Part shown: piece after piece, positions 16,378 to 24,517 of the stretch
Position numbering within the stretch: the first letter of the stretch is position 1
Layout: each line of letters begins with the position of its first letter
Assembly (NCBI GenBank): GCA_043812795.1
Contig: JBDRLU010000035.1
Location: 1-37,758 of the forward strand
Source: JBDRLU01 sp043812795
GTDB lineage: Bacteria > Chloroflexota > Dehalococcoidia > Dehalococcoidales > UBA2162
Reading direction: 5' to 3'
Length of the DNA stretch: 37,758 bases
Program-made: the position numbers and the translations under genes
The notes under the pieces: model-generated
What the model saw: the letters and a program-made list of their open reading frames with translations, nothing else
What the model was told of the DNA's origin: nothing
Databases searched by the model: none

Positions 16378-17952
16378 CTATAGTCCGGCCGCCTTATACT
16401 CGCCATATACGCTGCGCAGAACGTCGCACATCTCACCGACGGTAGCATTGGTCTTGACGGTATCGATGAGGACAGGTATCAGGTTCACACCTTCTTTAGC
16501 GGCTGTCTTGAGCCGTTTCAAGTTAGCCTTGACGGCGGCGTTATCTCTTTCCTTGCGCAGTTTTTTAACCCTCGCAATCTGCCGGCGCTCCTCCTTAGGG
16601 TCAACTTTTCTCAGATTGATGGTTAAAGTTTCATCGGTGACGTACTTATTGACGCCGACGTGGATTCTTTCGCCGACCTCAATCTGCCGTGCTTTCTCGT
16701 AAGCCGAACGGGCGATTTCCATCTGCGGGAAGCCCTGCTCAAGAGCTGGTACCGCGCCGCCCATGTCTTGAACTTTCTGGAAGAGCTCCATGGCCCTTTT
16801 CTCCAGTTCATCCGTCAGCCATTCCACGTAATACGAGCCGGCGAATGGGTCGGTAGTATTCAGGACTCCGCTTTCGAAGGTGATAATCTGGCGTGTCCGG
16901 TTAGCCAGCCTCAATGATTCCTCGGTGGGTATGGCGAGGGCTTCATCGTAACAGGAAGTCTCGCAACCCGGGCAGCCGCCAATCCACGCAGCCATCAATT
17001 CGATGGTGCCGCGGATAATGTTGTTCAGAGGTTGCTGGGCAGTAAAGTCCCGACCATTCCCACGAGAATGGATATTCGGTGGTGTTTTCGACCCATAGCG
17101 TTCTTTCATAGTCCGCGACCACATTCTGCGGAAGGCCCGTATTTTGCATACTTCTTCGAAAAAGTCCATGCCACCACCGAGAAAGACACTGATATATGGC
17201 GCGAAGTCGTCCACTTTCAGCCCGCGGCCGAGCAAATCATCATAGAAAACGAGGGCATCGGCCAGAGTAAAACCCATTTCCTGAACGGCACTGGCCCCGG
17301 CCTGCCTCATGTGGGAGCCGCAAACCGTGAGGGGACGGCACTTTTTCAAACCGTTCCTGACGCAATATTCGACGACATCGCAGGTGAGCTTGACCGAAGG
17401 CTGGATGGGGAAGATTTGTGTGCCCCGGCACATGAATTCCTTGAGCGGGTCATTCTGGGTCGAAGCCCGCGCTTGTTTCTGAGGTACTCCCCGCTTCTCG
17501 AAGAGCGCCAGTCCCCAGGCGAAGAAGATGGGAGCGATGGCGGCGACAACGGAACTGGGGGCGATTTTATCGGTTGGAATCCCATCGTAAACCGCCTCAA
17601 AATCAGCGAAAGAGGACATCGCAACGCCGGACTTGCCGACTTCACCGAGGGCGAAGGGATGGTCGCTATCATAGCCGATTTGGGTGGGTAAATCGAGAGC
17701 GCCGGCGCTTACCTGCATCGCGCCCTCAGCGATGAGGAATTTCAGCCACTGGTTGGTGGCTTCGGGGGTACCGAAGCCCGAGTAGTGTCCTGAGGCGCCC
17801 AGGCTTTCCCAATCGTGAGTGACCGGCATACCCCGCGTAAAAGGATATTCCCCCGGGTCACCCAGTTTGTTTTTATAGTTCCAGCCGTTGAGGTCGGCCG
17901 GAGTGTAAAGCGGTTTAACGGGTATCCATGACCTTGTTTCAACCTTATCCAT
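16378..17952 (-). CDS. Methylmalonyl-CoA mutase-like large subunit, copy 2 (divergent pocket)
   Basis: TIM-barrel catalytic subunit of a B12-dependent acyl-CoA mutase; the B12 domain is encoded separately. The start at 17952 (MDKVETRSWIP) is chosen for the AGGAG site 6 bases upstream and for matching the N-terminus of copy 1; an upstream extension to 18054 would overlap copy 1. The 524 residues align with copy 1 end to end. Compared with Propionibacterium MutB, H214 keeps the position of His244 (CGSHMRQAGA), but Asp47 stands where Tyr89 does and Lys188 where Arg207 does, and the RPWTIRQYAG stretch is lost. The true substrate is therefore unlikely to be simply methylmalonyl-CoA. Sixteen bases separate it from copy 1. 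Confidence 0.93.
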   Translation of the reverse strand: MDKVETRSWIPVKPLYTPADLNGWNYKNKLGDPGEYPFTRGMPVTHDWESLGASGHYSGFGTPEATNQWLKFLIAEGAMQVSAGALDLPTQIGYDSDHPFALGEVGKSGVAMSSFADFEAVYDGIPTDKIAPSSVVAAIAPIFFAWGLALFEKRGVPQKQARASTQNDPLKEFMCRGTQIFPIQPSVKLTCDVVEYCVRNGLKKCRPLTVCGSHMRQAGASAVQEMGFTLADALVFYDDLLGRGLKVDDFAPYISVFLGGGMDFFEEVCKIRAFRRMWSRTMKERYGSKTPPNIHSRGNGRDFTAQQPLNNIIRGTIELMAAWIGGCPGCETSCYDEALAIPTEESLRLANRTRQIITFESGVLNTTDPFAGSYYVEWLTDELEKRAMELFQKVQDMGGAVPALEQGFPQMEIARSAYEKARQIEVGERIHVGVNKYVTDETLTINLRKVDPKEERRQIARVKKLRKERDNAAVKANLKRLKTAAKEGVNLIPVLIDTVKTNATVGEMCDVLRSVYGEYKAAGL

Positions 17953-17968
17953 ATCTTCTCCTTTCAGG

Positions 17969-19543
17969 CTATAGCCCGGCGGCCCTGTATTCACCAAAGA
18001 CACCACGTAGGGTATTACACATTTCGCCGACAGTGGCGTAAGTCTTGACGACATCGATGAGGACCGGCATTAAATTGATATCTTCCCGGGCGGCTTCTCT
18101 AAGCTTCTTGAGACCCGCTTTTACTTTGGCATTGTCTCGTTCCCGTTTTAGCTTTTTAAGTTTCTGTACCTGCCGAAGTTCCTCTTTGGGGTCGACTTTT
18201 CTGATGGCTATTTTCAGCGGCTCATTAATGACGTACTTATTTACTCCGATGAGGGTCCTCTCTCCCTTCTCGACCTGCCGCTGTTTCTCGTAGGCGGAAC
18301 GGCCAAGCTCCATTTGCTGGAAGCCTTGCTCGATAGCGGGAATGGCCCCGCCCATATCTTCGATTTTCTGGAAAAGCTCCATGGCCCTCCGCTCCAGTTC
18401 GTCGGTTAGCCATTCCATGTAATACGAACCGGCTAACGGGTCTATTGTGTTCCTCACGCCGCTTTCATGGGCGACAATCTGGTTGGTACGTAAGGCTAAG
18501 GTGGCTGATTCTTCGGTCGGCAGGGCCAGAGCTTCATCGTAAGCCGTGACTTCAGAGCCGGGACAACCCGCAATTTCGGTAGCAAGTGTTATAATCGCGC
18601 CACGGATGAGGTTATTGAGAGGTTGTTGCGCCGTGTAGTCGCGTCCTTGTACCCGCGAACCAATCATCGGGGGAATGACCACCCCGTATCTTTCTTTAAG
18701 TACCTTCGTCCACATCCGGCGCAAAGCCCTGATATGGGCTATCTCCTCAAAAAAGTCCATACCCGCCCCGATAAACAGGTGGTTGGCGTAAGGACCGATT
18801 TGTTCTGCATTCAAGCCGCGGGTGAGCAGTTCTTCATAAAACGCAATGGCATCAGCCATCGTAAAAGCCATTTCTTGAACGGCGGTAGCGCCTGCCTGCC
18901 GGAAATGCCCGCCGCAAATCGAAATCGGCTGAGCGTACTTCAGATTATTACGGATACAAAATTCAACGGCATGATTATTGAATTTGACCTGTTGCCGGAT
19001 GGGAAAGATTTGTGTTCCGCGGCAGATAAACTCTTTAAGACAGTCGTTCTGTATCCACAGGTGCATATCCTTGAAGGGCACCCCTTTCTTTTCATTGAGA
19101 GCAATCATCCAGGACATATAGATCGGACCGATGCCGCTGACGACGCTGCCAACGGCCATTTTCTCCAGAGCGATGCCATCGAACAGGGTCTCGATATCAG
19201 CCAGGGAACAAACACTGACGCCGGCTTTGCCGACTTCACCGAGCGCCATGGGATGGTCGCAGTCGTAGCCAATCTGGGTGGGCAGGTCCAGCGGCGCATT
19301 CAGGGAGCTGGCTCCCTGTTTCAATAAGAACTTCATCCACTTGTTGGTGGCTTCGGGTGTGCCGAAACCAGCCTGCCGGCTGCCGCCTCCGGGAGCATTA
19401 CGGGGGATAGTGGCTACCGGGCCTCTGGTGAAAGGATATTTCCCGGCATCGCCCAGTTTCTCCTGGTAATCGAAACCATCCAGGTCAACCGGAGAATAGA
19501 ATGGCTTGACCGGTATCCATGACCTTGTTTCAATCTTACCCAT
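17969..19543 (-). CDS. Methylmalonyl-CoA mutase-like large subunit, copy 1 (divergent pocket)
   Basis: First gene of the mutase operon, 524 residues, clearly paralogous to copy 2: same length, shared GFGTPEATN, LDLPTQIGYD, FICRGTQIFPI and C-terminal ATVGEMCNTLRGVFGEYRAAGL. The catalytic His is H213 (CGGHFRQAGAT). The specificity residues differ from classical MutB: Pro47 replaces Tyr89 and Lys187 replaces Arg207, and the aromatic YAxMYxxRPW loop is replaced by a Gly-rich one (RNAPGGGSRQ). With copy 2 it could form an alpha-alpha' heteromer, as in MutA/MutB-type mutases, or two enzymes sharing one B12 subunit. A good promoter lies directly upstream (19570-19598). Confidence 0.93.
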   Translation of the reverse strand: MGKIETRSWIPVKPFYSPVDLDGFDYQEKLGDAGKYPFTRGPVATIPRNAPGGGSRQAGFGTPEATNKWMKFLLKQGASSLNAPLDLPTQIGYDCDHPMALGEVGKAGVSVCSLADIETLFDGIALEKMAVGSVVSGIGPIYMSWMIALNEKKGVPFKDMHLWIQNDCLKEFICRGTQIFPIRQQVKFNNHAVEFCIRNNLKYAQPISICGGHFRQAGATAVQEMAFTMADAIAFYEELLTRGLNAEQIGPYANHLFIGAGMDFFEEIAHIRALRRMWTKVLKERYGVVIPPMIGSRVQGRDYTAQQPLNNLIRGAIITLATEIAGCPGSEVTAYDEALALPTEESATLALRTNQIVAHESGVRNTIDPLAGSYYMEWLTDELERRAMELFQKIEDMGGAIPAIEQGFQQMELGRSAYEKQRQVEKGERTLIGVNKYVINEPLKIAIRKVDPKEELRQVQKLKKLKRERDNAKVKAGLKKLREAAREDINLMPVLIDVVKTYATVGEMCNTLRGVFGEYRAAGL

Positions 19544-19569
19544 GACCGTACTTCACCTGGATGATAATA

Positions 19570-19598
19570 AGTGTATATCTCCGTAAGGATAGCGTCAA
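19570..19598 (-). promoter_or_regulatory. Promoter of the mutase operon
   Basis: On the minus strand TTGACG (19598-19593) is followed after exactly 17 bases by TACACT (19575-19570). The start point near 19563 gives a leader of about 20 bases with an AGGTGAAG ribosome site before the ATG at 19543. No riboswitch fits in so short a leader. Confidence 0.7.
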
Positions 19599-19770
19599 GT
19601 TAAAAATAAACGTGGTTTTCTCAAATTCCGGGTGGTAAATGTAATATTTCGGAATACTGCATAATGCTTGCTCTTGCCAAAACACGTTAGATAACCATAA
19701 AATGGCAGAAAGTGCTGAAGACGATTTATAATATGTTTTTCACAACAAATGGACAAGGGGGTATTGGCCT

Positions 19771-21228
19771 TTGGGCAATAATGAATTAACCATCCACGAA
19801 GCACATCAACTGCTGAAAACCAGGCAGTTATCTTCGGTTGAGCTGACGAAAGCCTGTCTGGAGCGAATCCAGCGGTTGGAACCAAAAGTCCGCGCCCTGC
19901 TAACGGTCACCGATGAACTGGCATTACGGCAAGCTCGCCAGGCCGATGAGCTTCTGGCTGCCGGCAAGGCTACCCCCCTCACCGGAATTCCTGCCATCAT
20001 TAAAGACGTTATCTGCACGAAAGGGATACGGACTACCTGCGGCTCGCGGATGCTGGACAACTTTGTTCCTCCCTATGATGCAGCCGTGATGGAAAAGCTT
20101 AATAACTGCGGTTGTGTCCTTTTGGGTAAAGCCAATATGGATGAATTCGCCATGGGTTCGTCAACGGAGAACTCGGCCTTCTTTGCCACGCATAATCCCT
20201 GGGACTTATCTTGTGTGCCGGGCGGTAGCAGTGGTGGCTCGGCTGCTGCCGTCGCCTCCGGGGAGGCATTTTATACTCTCGGCTCGGATACCGGCGGCAG
20301 CATCCGTCAGCCGGCCGGTTTTTGCAGTGTGACCGGCCTGAAACCGACCTACGGCCTGGTCAGCCGTTACGGCCTGGTGGCTTTCGCCAGTTCGCTCGAC
20401 CAGATTGGGCCGTTCACGCGGGACGTGGCTGATTGTGCTCTGGTAATGAATGCCATCGCCGGCCACGACGACCGTGATTCGACCTCAGCCCCTTATCCAG
20501 TACCGGACTATACCAAGAGTCTTAAAAGCGACCTGAAAGGGCTGCGCCTCGGCGTGCCCAGGGAATATTTTGTCGAAGGTATCCAGCCGGAGGTGGCGGA
20601 AGCTATCCGTGCTGCGGTTGGTAAGCTGACCGAGCTGGGGGCGGAGGTGGAATGGGAGGTTTCTCTACCCCACACCCGCTACGCCCTGGCCGTGTACTAC
20701 ATCATCGCTCCTTCCGAAGCTTCGGCTAACCTGGCCCGCTATGACGGTGTGAAATACGGCTTTTCCTATCCCGAAGCGCAAACAATGTGGGAAGCGATGG
20801 AAGGGACGCGGCAGTACGGCTTCGGTGCCGAGGTGAAAAGACGTATCATGCTCGGCACTTACGCTCTCTCCGCAGGCTACTATGATGCCTATTATCTGAA
20901 AGCCCAGAAGGTGCGTACCATCATCCGGCAGGAATTCGACCAGGCTTTCACCAAATTCGATGCTCTGATAACGCCCACCTCGCCCACCGTCCCCTTTAAA
21001 ATCGGCGAAAAGGTAGACGACCCGTTGCAAATGTACCTGAGCGATGTTTGCACCTTACCCATCAATATTGCCGGCGTACCGGCCATCTCGATACCGGCGG
21101 GCTTCGCTAACGGCCTGCCCGTAGGTATGCAGATTATCGCCAGACCTTTTGGTGAGGAGACTATTCTGCAAATCGGCCATGCCTTCCAGCAGGCCACCGA
21201 CTGGCATAAAATGAGGCCATCACTCTAG
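19771..21228 (+). CDS. gatA: Glutamyl-tRNA(Gln)/aspartyl-tRNA(Asn) amidotransferase subunit A
   Basis: Hydrolyses glutamine and passes ammonia to GatB for conversion of misacylated Glu-tRNA(Gln) or Asp-tRNA(Asn). The 485-residue protein has the full amidase signature: K78 in PAIIKDV, the nucleophile-side Ser153 in GGSSGGSAAAVASG and Ser177 in SDTGGSIRQPAGF, matching the Lys-cisSer-Ser triad of the family. The start is TTG, with AGGGGG (19756-19761) 9 bases upstream; no ATG fits the frame. gatB and gatC are not adjacent. It stands alone between the mutase operon and the acyl-CoA cluster. Confidence 0.95.
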   Translation: MGNNELTIHEAHQLLKTRQLSSVELTKACLERIQRLEPKVRALLTVTDELALRQARQADELLAAGKATPLTGIPAIIKDVICTKGIRTTCGSRMLDNFVPPYDAAVMEKLNNCGCVLLGKANMDEFAMGSSTENSAFFATHNPWDLSCVPGGSSGGSAAAVASGEAFYTLGSDTGGSIRQPAGFCSVTGLKPTYGLVSRYGLVAFASSLDQIGPFTRDVADCALVMNAIAGHDDRDSTSAPYPVPDYTKSLKSDLKGLRLGVPREYFVEGIQPEVAEAIRAAVGKLTELGAEVEWEVSLPHTRYALAVYYIIAPSEASANLARYDGVKYGFSYPEAQTMWEAMEGTRQYGFGAEVKRRIMLGTYALSAGYYDAYYLKAQKVRTIIRQEFDQAFTKFDALITPTSPTVPFKIGEKVDDPLQMYLSDVCTLPINIAGVPAISIPAGFANGLPVGMQIIARPFGEETILQIGHAFQQATDWHKMRPSL

Positions 21229-21568
21229 CGAACAAAGGGAGTGTAAGTAAGAGATGGTGAAACCCTCTCTCTAAAATTCTTACCCTTCCCTTAGTCAAGG
21301 GGAAGCCGAACAGATAATCGGCACTCTCCCATTCCCTTCGTCGTAAGTGTTGCGGGAAACATCAAGTGGCCGCATGGAAAATAAATAAAACCGGGATATT
21401 CACGGGGATTTAGATATAAAAAGACGCTCTCCATCCTTGAAGCCGATGTCACTCTGACCTGAAGCTAGAATACTTGAAACTCTAACTCTGTAATTGGTAC
21501 AACTATCGGGGGCTGGTCAATCTCCCGGGGTTGGACTCGAATCTCATTTCCCGTACCGTATAGCAAGA
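21229..21568. other. Intergenic region downstream of gatA, no gene seen
   Basis: 340 bases between convergent gatA and the acyl-CoA synthetase alpha gene. It contains a weak CTTCCC...GGGAAG inverted repeat near 21290-21306, reminiscent of the element at 4831-4996, and small GC hairpins without T tracts. No RNA gene or ORF with a ribosome site is convincing. Confidence 0.5.
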
Positions 21569-22123
21569 TTAGCCAAAACTCCTGAGAATTTCCCCGTATC
21601 TCACCAGTCCCCACATCGCCCGGGCGGCATCCTCCGGAGTGCCGTACGTGGGGATGCCGGCTTTTTTGAAAATATCAGCACCGATGCTTGTGGTTTGTGT
21701 CGGCATACTGCTGACAACTATCGGCTTACCATATTTCTTGAATAGAGAAACCATCCCCTCTGCTTCAGCGACGATTTCTGCCCTTTCATTTGCCGTTAGC
21801 TCGTCGCTGCTGGACTGCTCTATCATGCCCCGCACTATTATACCGTCAATATAATCGATGCTAAGTAACACATCCACGATGTCCCGTACGGGGCCACCTC
21901 CAGGTGAATCCACGGGATTCGTCGGCACAGCGGCAAAGCCAGCCAACATCCCCTTTAACCTTTGCTTCGTACCCTCGTCAAACTCGGGTAGTTCCATGCC
22001 ATGAGCTACGCAAGCGTCGGCGGTGGTAACGCTCTGTCCGCCACTTCCGAGTACGGTAACTCTTTTTCCTTTGGGTATCGGCTGGGTAGCGAGGGCTTCA
22101 GCTAATTCAAAGGATGAAAACAC
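21569..22123 (-). CDS. NDP-forming acyl-CoA synthetase alpha subunit, C-terminal fragment
   Basis: Continues the protein started at 22968 in another reading frame. It holds the third domain of the ACD alpha subunit: GKRVTVLGSGGQSVTTADAC (about 19-38), TNPVDSPGGG and the C-terminal IPTYGTPEDAARAMWGLVRYGE. It could start at a GTG (22123-22121) that has AGGTG 7 bases upstream and overlaps the N-terminal frame by 22 bases, so translation as a separate coupled subunit is conceivable. However the residues run on without gap from the first frame (DECFSSFELAEAL) if one T is added to the TTTT run at 22120-22117, so a frameshift is the simpler reading. Confidence 0.75.
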   Translation of the reverse strand: MFSSFELAEALATQPIPKGKRVTVLGSGGQSVTTADACVAHGMELPEFDEGTKQRLKGMLAGFAAVPTNPVDSPGGGPVRDIVDVLLSIDYIDGIIVRGMIEQSSSDELTANERAEIVAEAEGMVSLFKKYGKPIVVSSMPTQTTSIGADIFKKAGIPTYGTPEDAARAMWGLVRYGEILRSFG

Positions 22124-22968
22124 TCATCGCACCTGATGATACCAGCCTGCTTGCAGACAGCATCGAAGACCGCGTCTGAGCCGGAAAGGGACGCCGTATG
22201 CGACCTGGCGGCCCTGGTACCAGGACCGCTTTTACCACCCTTGAAGACCACGATGGGCTTTTTCTTGACTACTTCCCGGGCAACGTCAAGGAATCTTCGC
22301 CCTTCTTTAATACCCTCGATATACAATACGATAGCCTTCGTATCATTATCCTGGGCGAGATATTCCAGATAGTCAGACATATTCAAGCTGGCCTGATTGC
22401 CGGCACTGACAAACTTACTTAAGCCATACCCTTTGCTACTGGCATATTGAAATAAATATCCGCCTAGCGTACCACTTTGAGAGACAAAAGCAATGTGTCC
22501 CGGTAGTGCCGAATGTATGGAGAGGTTCAGCCTGGCAGCCGAACTGTATATGCCGGCGCAGTTAGGTCCAACAAATCTAATCCCGCCCTCATGGGCAATT
22601 CTTACTACCTCATCCTGAATAGATTTTCCCTCTTCTCCCACCTCGGCAAATCCGGCGGTGATAATGACTGCTCCTTTGACGCCGTGTTTTACGCATTCCC
22701 TCATAACACCAGGAGTGAGCTGGACGGGGACGACAATAACTGCCAGATCCACCTGACCCGGGACATCGAGGATGCTTCGATAAGCTTTGAGACCAAACAC
22801 TGTATCTCGGTTTGGATTTACCGGATATATGGCGCCTTTGTATCCGGTGTTTAGCGGACTGAAAATCATCCGGCCGGTCCATCTTTTCCGGTCCTCACCG
22901 GCTCCGATGACGGCTATAGACCGAGGCTCCAGAATTGAACGTACTTGCTGGACAACAGTCGTTTCCAT
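22102..22968 (-). CDS. NDP-forming acyl-CoA synthetase alpha subunit, N-terminal part (frameshifted)
   Basis: Acyl-CoA synthetase of the ADP/GDP-forming (succinyl-CoA synthetase-like) superfamily, which interconverts an acyl-CoA and acid plus nucleotide triphosphate. The 288 residues contain the CoA-binding Rossmann domain (RSIAVIGAG, 16-24; YPVNPN, 48-53; ITAGFAEVGEEG) and the second domain with the phospho-acceptor H257 in RSHTASLSGSD. The frame ends CDECFHPLN just after this domain, where a one-base indel in a T run shifts into the fragment at 21569-22123. No ATP-grasp beta subunit is present nearby. GAGGAGGGG precedes the ATG. It lies 329 bases downstream of the CoA-transferase pair and may belong to the same pathway. 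Confidence 0.85.
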   Translation of the reverse strand: METTVVQQVRSILEPRSIAVIGAGEDRKRWTGRMIFSPLNTGYKGAIYPVNPNRDTVFGLKAYRSILDVPGQVDLAVIVVPVQLTPGVMRECVKHGVKGAVIITAGFAEVGEEGKSIQDEVVRIAHEGGIRFVGPNCAGIYSSAARLNLSIHSALPGHIAFVSQSGTLGGYLFQYASSKGYGLSKFVSAGNQASLNMSDYLEYLAQDNDTKAIVLYIEGIKEGRRFLDVAREVVKKKPIVVFKGGKSGPGTRAARSHTASLSGSDAVFDAVCKQAGIIRCDECFHPLN

Positions 22969-23297
22969 ATCCCCTCCTCTAAAAAATTAACAAGGCGTTA
23001 GCACTTATGCATCTGTCTCGATTAACACATTCTTAGCCGCGCTATGTTAGCTCATCTGTTGAAGCACATCAAATCACTCTAAAATCCTTACCCAGGAGGA
23101 ACAAAGAACCTCATTTAGGTCACTCAAAAAACTGACCGGCCACGAGATGGCCCTTATCAAATGCCATCCTGACATCCCCGTGAAAAAGTATTGGTACTAC
23201 GTTGGCGTTATTACTTCTCCAGAATGGAACCATAAGTTTATTCTATTAAAGAGGAAAGACCCTAGAAAAAGTAGGGGTATCTGTAATTCACGGAAAT
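22969..23297. other. Intergenic region between CoA-transferase and acyl-CoA synthetase genes
   Basis: 329 bases with lower GC than its neighbours. A 60-codon plus-strand frame (23147-23329) and a short minus-strand tail reading MAFDKGHLVAGQFFE both lack ribosome sites and known motifs. They may be remnants, but no family is recognised. No terminator is clear. Confidence 0.4.
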
Positions 23298-24509
23298 CTA
23301 CTCGAAAACACCATCCTGCGTCAGGCTGATAAACTCTTCGTCAGAGATGCCTAAAATCTCTTGGTAGACATACTGATTATGTTCACCGAGACAGGGCGCC
23401 GGGGTAAGTCTACTCGGACTATCAGACAAACGGAAGGAGAAATCGGCATTAACGTATGACCCCATCTCCAGGTGCTTCACGCTTCTAAAATGGTAACGAT
23501 AATTAAGTTGCGGGTCTTTGGTCAGGTCTGTGGCGTTCTGGACTACTCCTGCCGGCACTCCATTCTTCTGCAACATACTCATGACTTTCTCGGCGGTAAA
23601 ACCTATCGTCCACTCACCGATAAGCCTTTCCAATTCGTCTTCATGCTGCTTTCTTCCAGCGATGGTAGCGAATCTCTCTTCTCTCATCCAGGAACGGTTA
23701 ACGACCCGGGAGAGTGCCTCCCATTCACTATCTTGTGAAACGGTGATGGCGCACCACCTGTCATCGCCCTTGCAACGAAACACACCATGGGGAGCGGCCC
23801 CCGCGGAACGGTTTCCGGTTCTACCCATATTCCGCTTGTTGGCTGAATAATCCAGGACTGCTGGAGCCAGGTTGGTGATTCCTCCTTCCAACTGAGAAAG
23901 GTCAATATATGTACCATCTCCTGTTCGTGAGCGATAGTCCAGAGCCGCCAGGGTTAAAATAACGATATACCAGGAGCCGATAAAATCGGGCATCGGTGCT
24001 GAAGGTTGGACCGGGGGACGGTCTGACCAGCCCACAAGGTTCGTGAACCCTCCTGTCGCCTGCATCATGGTTCCCAAACCGGATTGTTGAGCGTAGGGCC
24101 CCTTCTGTCCCTGAATACTGGCTCGAAGCATGATGATGCCAGGGTTTACTTTCCTCAATTCCTCATAGCCCAGCTTCCACTTTTCCATCGTGCCAGCGGT
24201 GAAGTTCTCCACCACCACATCTGCCCAAGCAACCAGTTTTTTACATATTTCTACCCCGCGGGGATGGTTTAGGTTAAGAGTAACGCCATATTTGTTGCTG
24301 TTATACCAGGCAAAAGCGTAGCCGCGATTTACACCACGGATACCGCCGGCATATGGGGCATAAGAGCGGTAGAGCCCAAGCCGATTCTTAGACTCGACTC
24401 CGATAACAGTTGCCCCGTAACTACCTAAGCATTTGGTAGCTGTCGGGCCAGCTACCACCCAGCTAAAATCGATGACTTTCAATCCTTCGAGTGGTTGTGG
24501 TGCTTCCAT
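23298..24509 (-). CDS. Class III (CaiB/BaiF) CoA-transferase, subunit with catalytic Asp
   Basis: Transfers CoA between an acyl-CoA donor and a carboxylic acid through an aspartyl-CoA anhydride. The 403-residue protein has the family start LEGLKVIDFSWVVAGPTATKCLG, the WYNSNKYGVTLNLNHPRG block (about 68-85), the VVENFTAGTMEK loop, and D175 in SAPMPDFIGSW, which aligns with the catalytic Asp169 of formyl-CoA transferase. The C-terminal PAPCLGEHN motif is present. TAGGAG precedes the ATG. It begins 8 bases after the second CoA-transferase gene, so both are surely cotranscribed, and they probably form a heteromer. Confidence 0.92.
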   Translation of the reverse strand: MEAPQPLEGLKVIDFSWVVAGPTATKCLGSYGATVIGVESKNRLGLYRSYAPYAGGIRGVNRGYAFAWYNSNKYGVTLNLNHPRGVEICKKLVAWADVVVENFTAGTMEKWKLGYEELRKVNPGIIMLRASIQGQKGPYAQQSGLGTMMQATGGFTNLVGWSDRPPVQPSAPMPDFIGSWYIVILTLAALDYRSRTGDGTYIDLSQLEGGITNLAPAVLDYSANKRNMGRTGNRSAGAAPHGVFRCKGDDRWCAITVSQDSEWEALSRVVNRSWMREERFATIAGRKQHEDELERLIGEWTIGFTAEKVMSMLQKNGVPAGVVQNATDLTKDPQLNYRYHFRSVKHLEMGSYVNADFSFRLSDSPSRLTPAPCLGEHNQYVYQEILGISDEEFISLTQDGVFE

Positions 24510-24517
24510 CCGATCTC

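Noticed and set aside
21500..21570. A TTCGAGTCC T-loop-like string on the minus strand suggested a tRNA.
   Set aside because: No complementary T-stem, acceptor stem or anticodon arm can be folded around it.
23147..23329. 60-codon plus-strand frame as a small gene.
   Set aside because: No ribosome site, no recognisable motif, and its end overlaps the CoA-transferase gene antisense.
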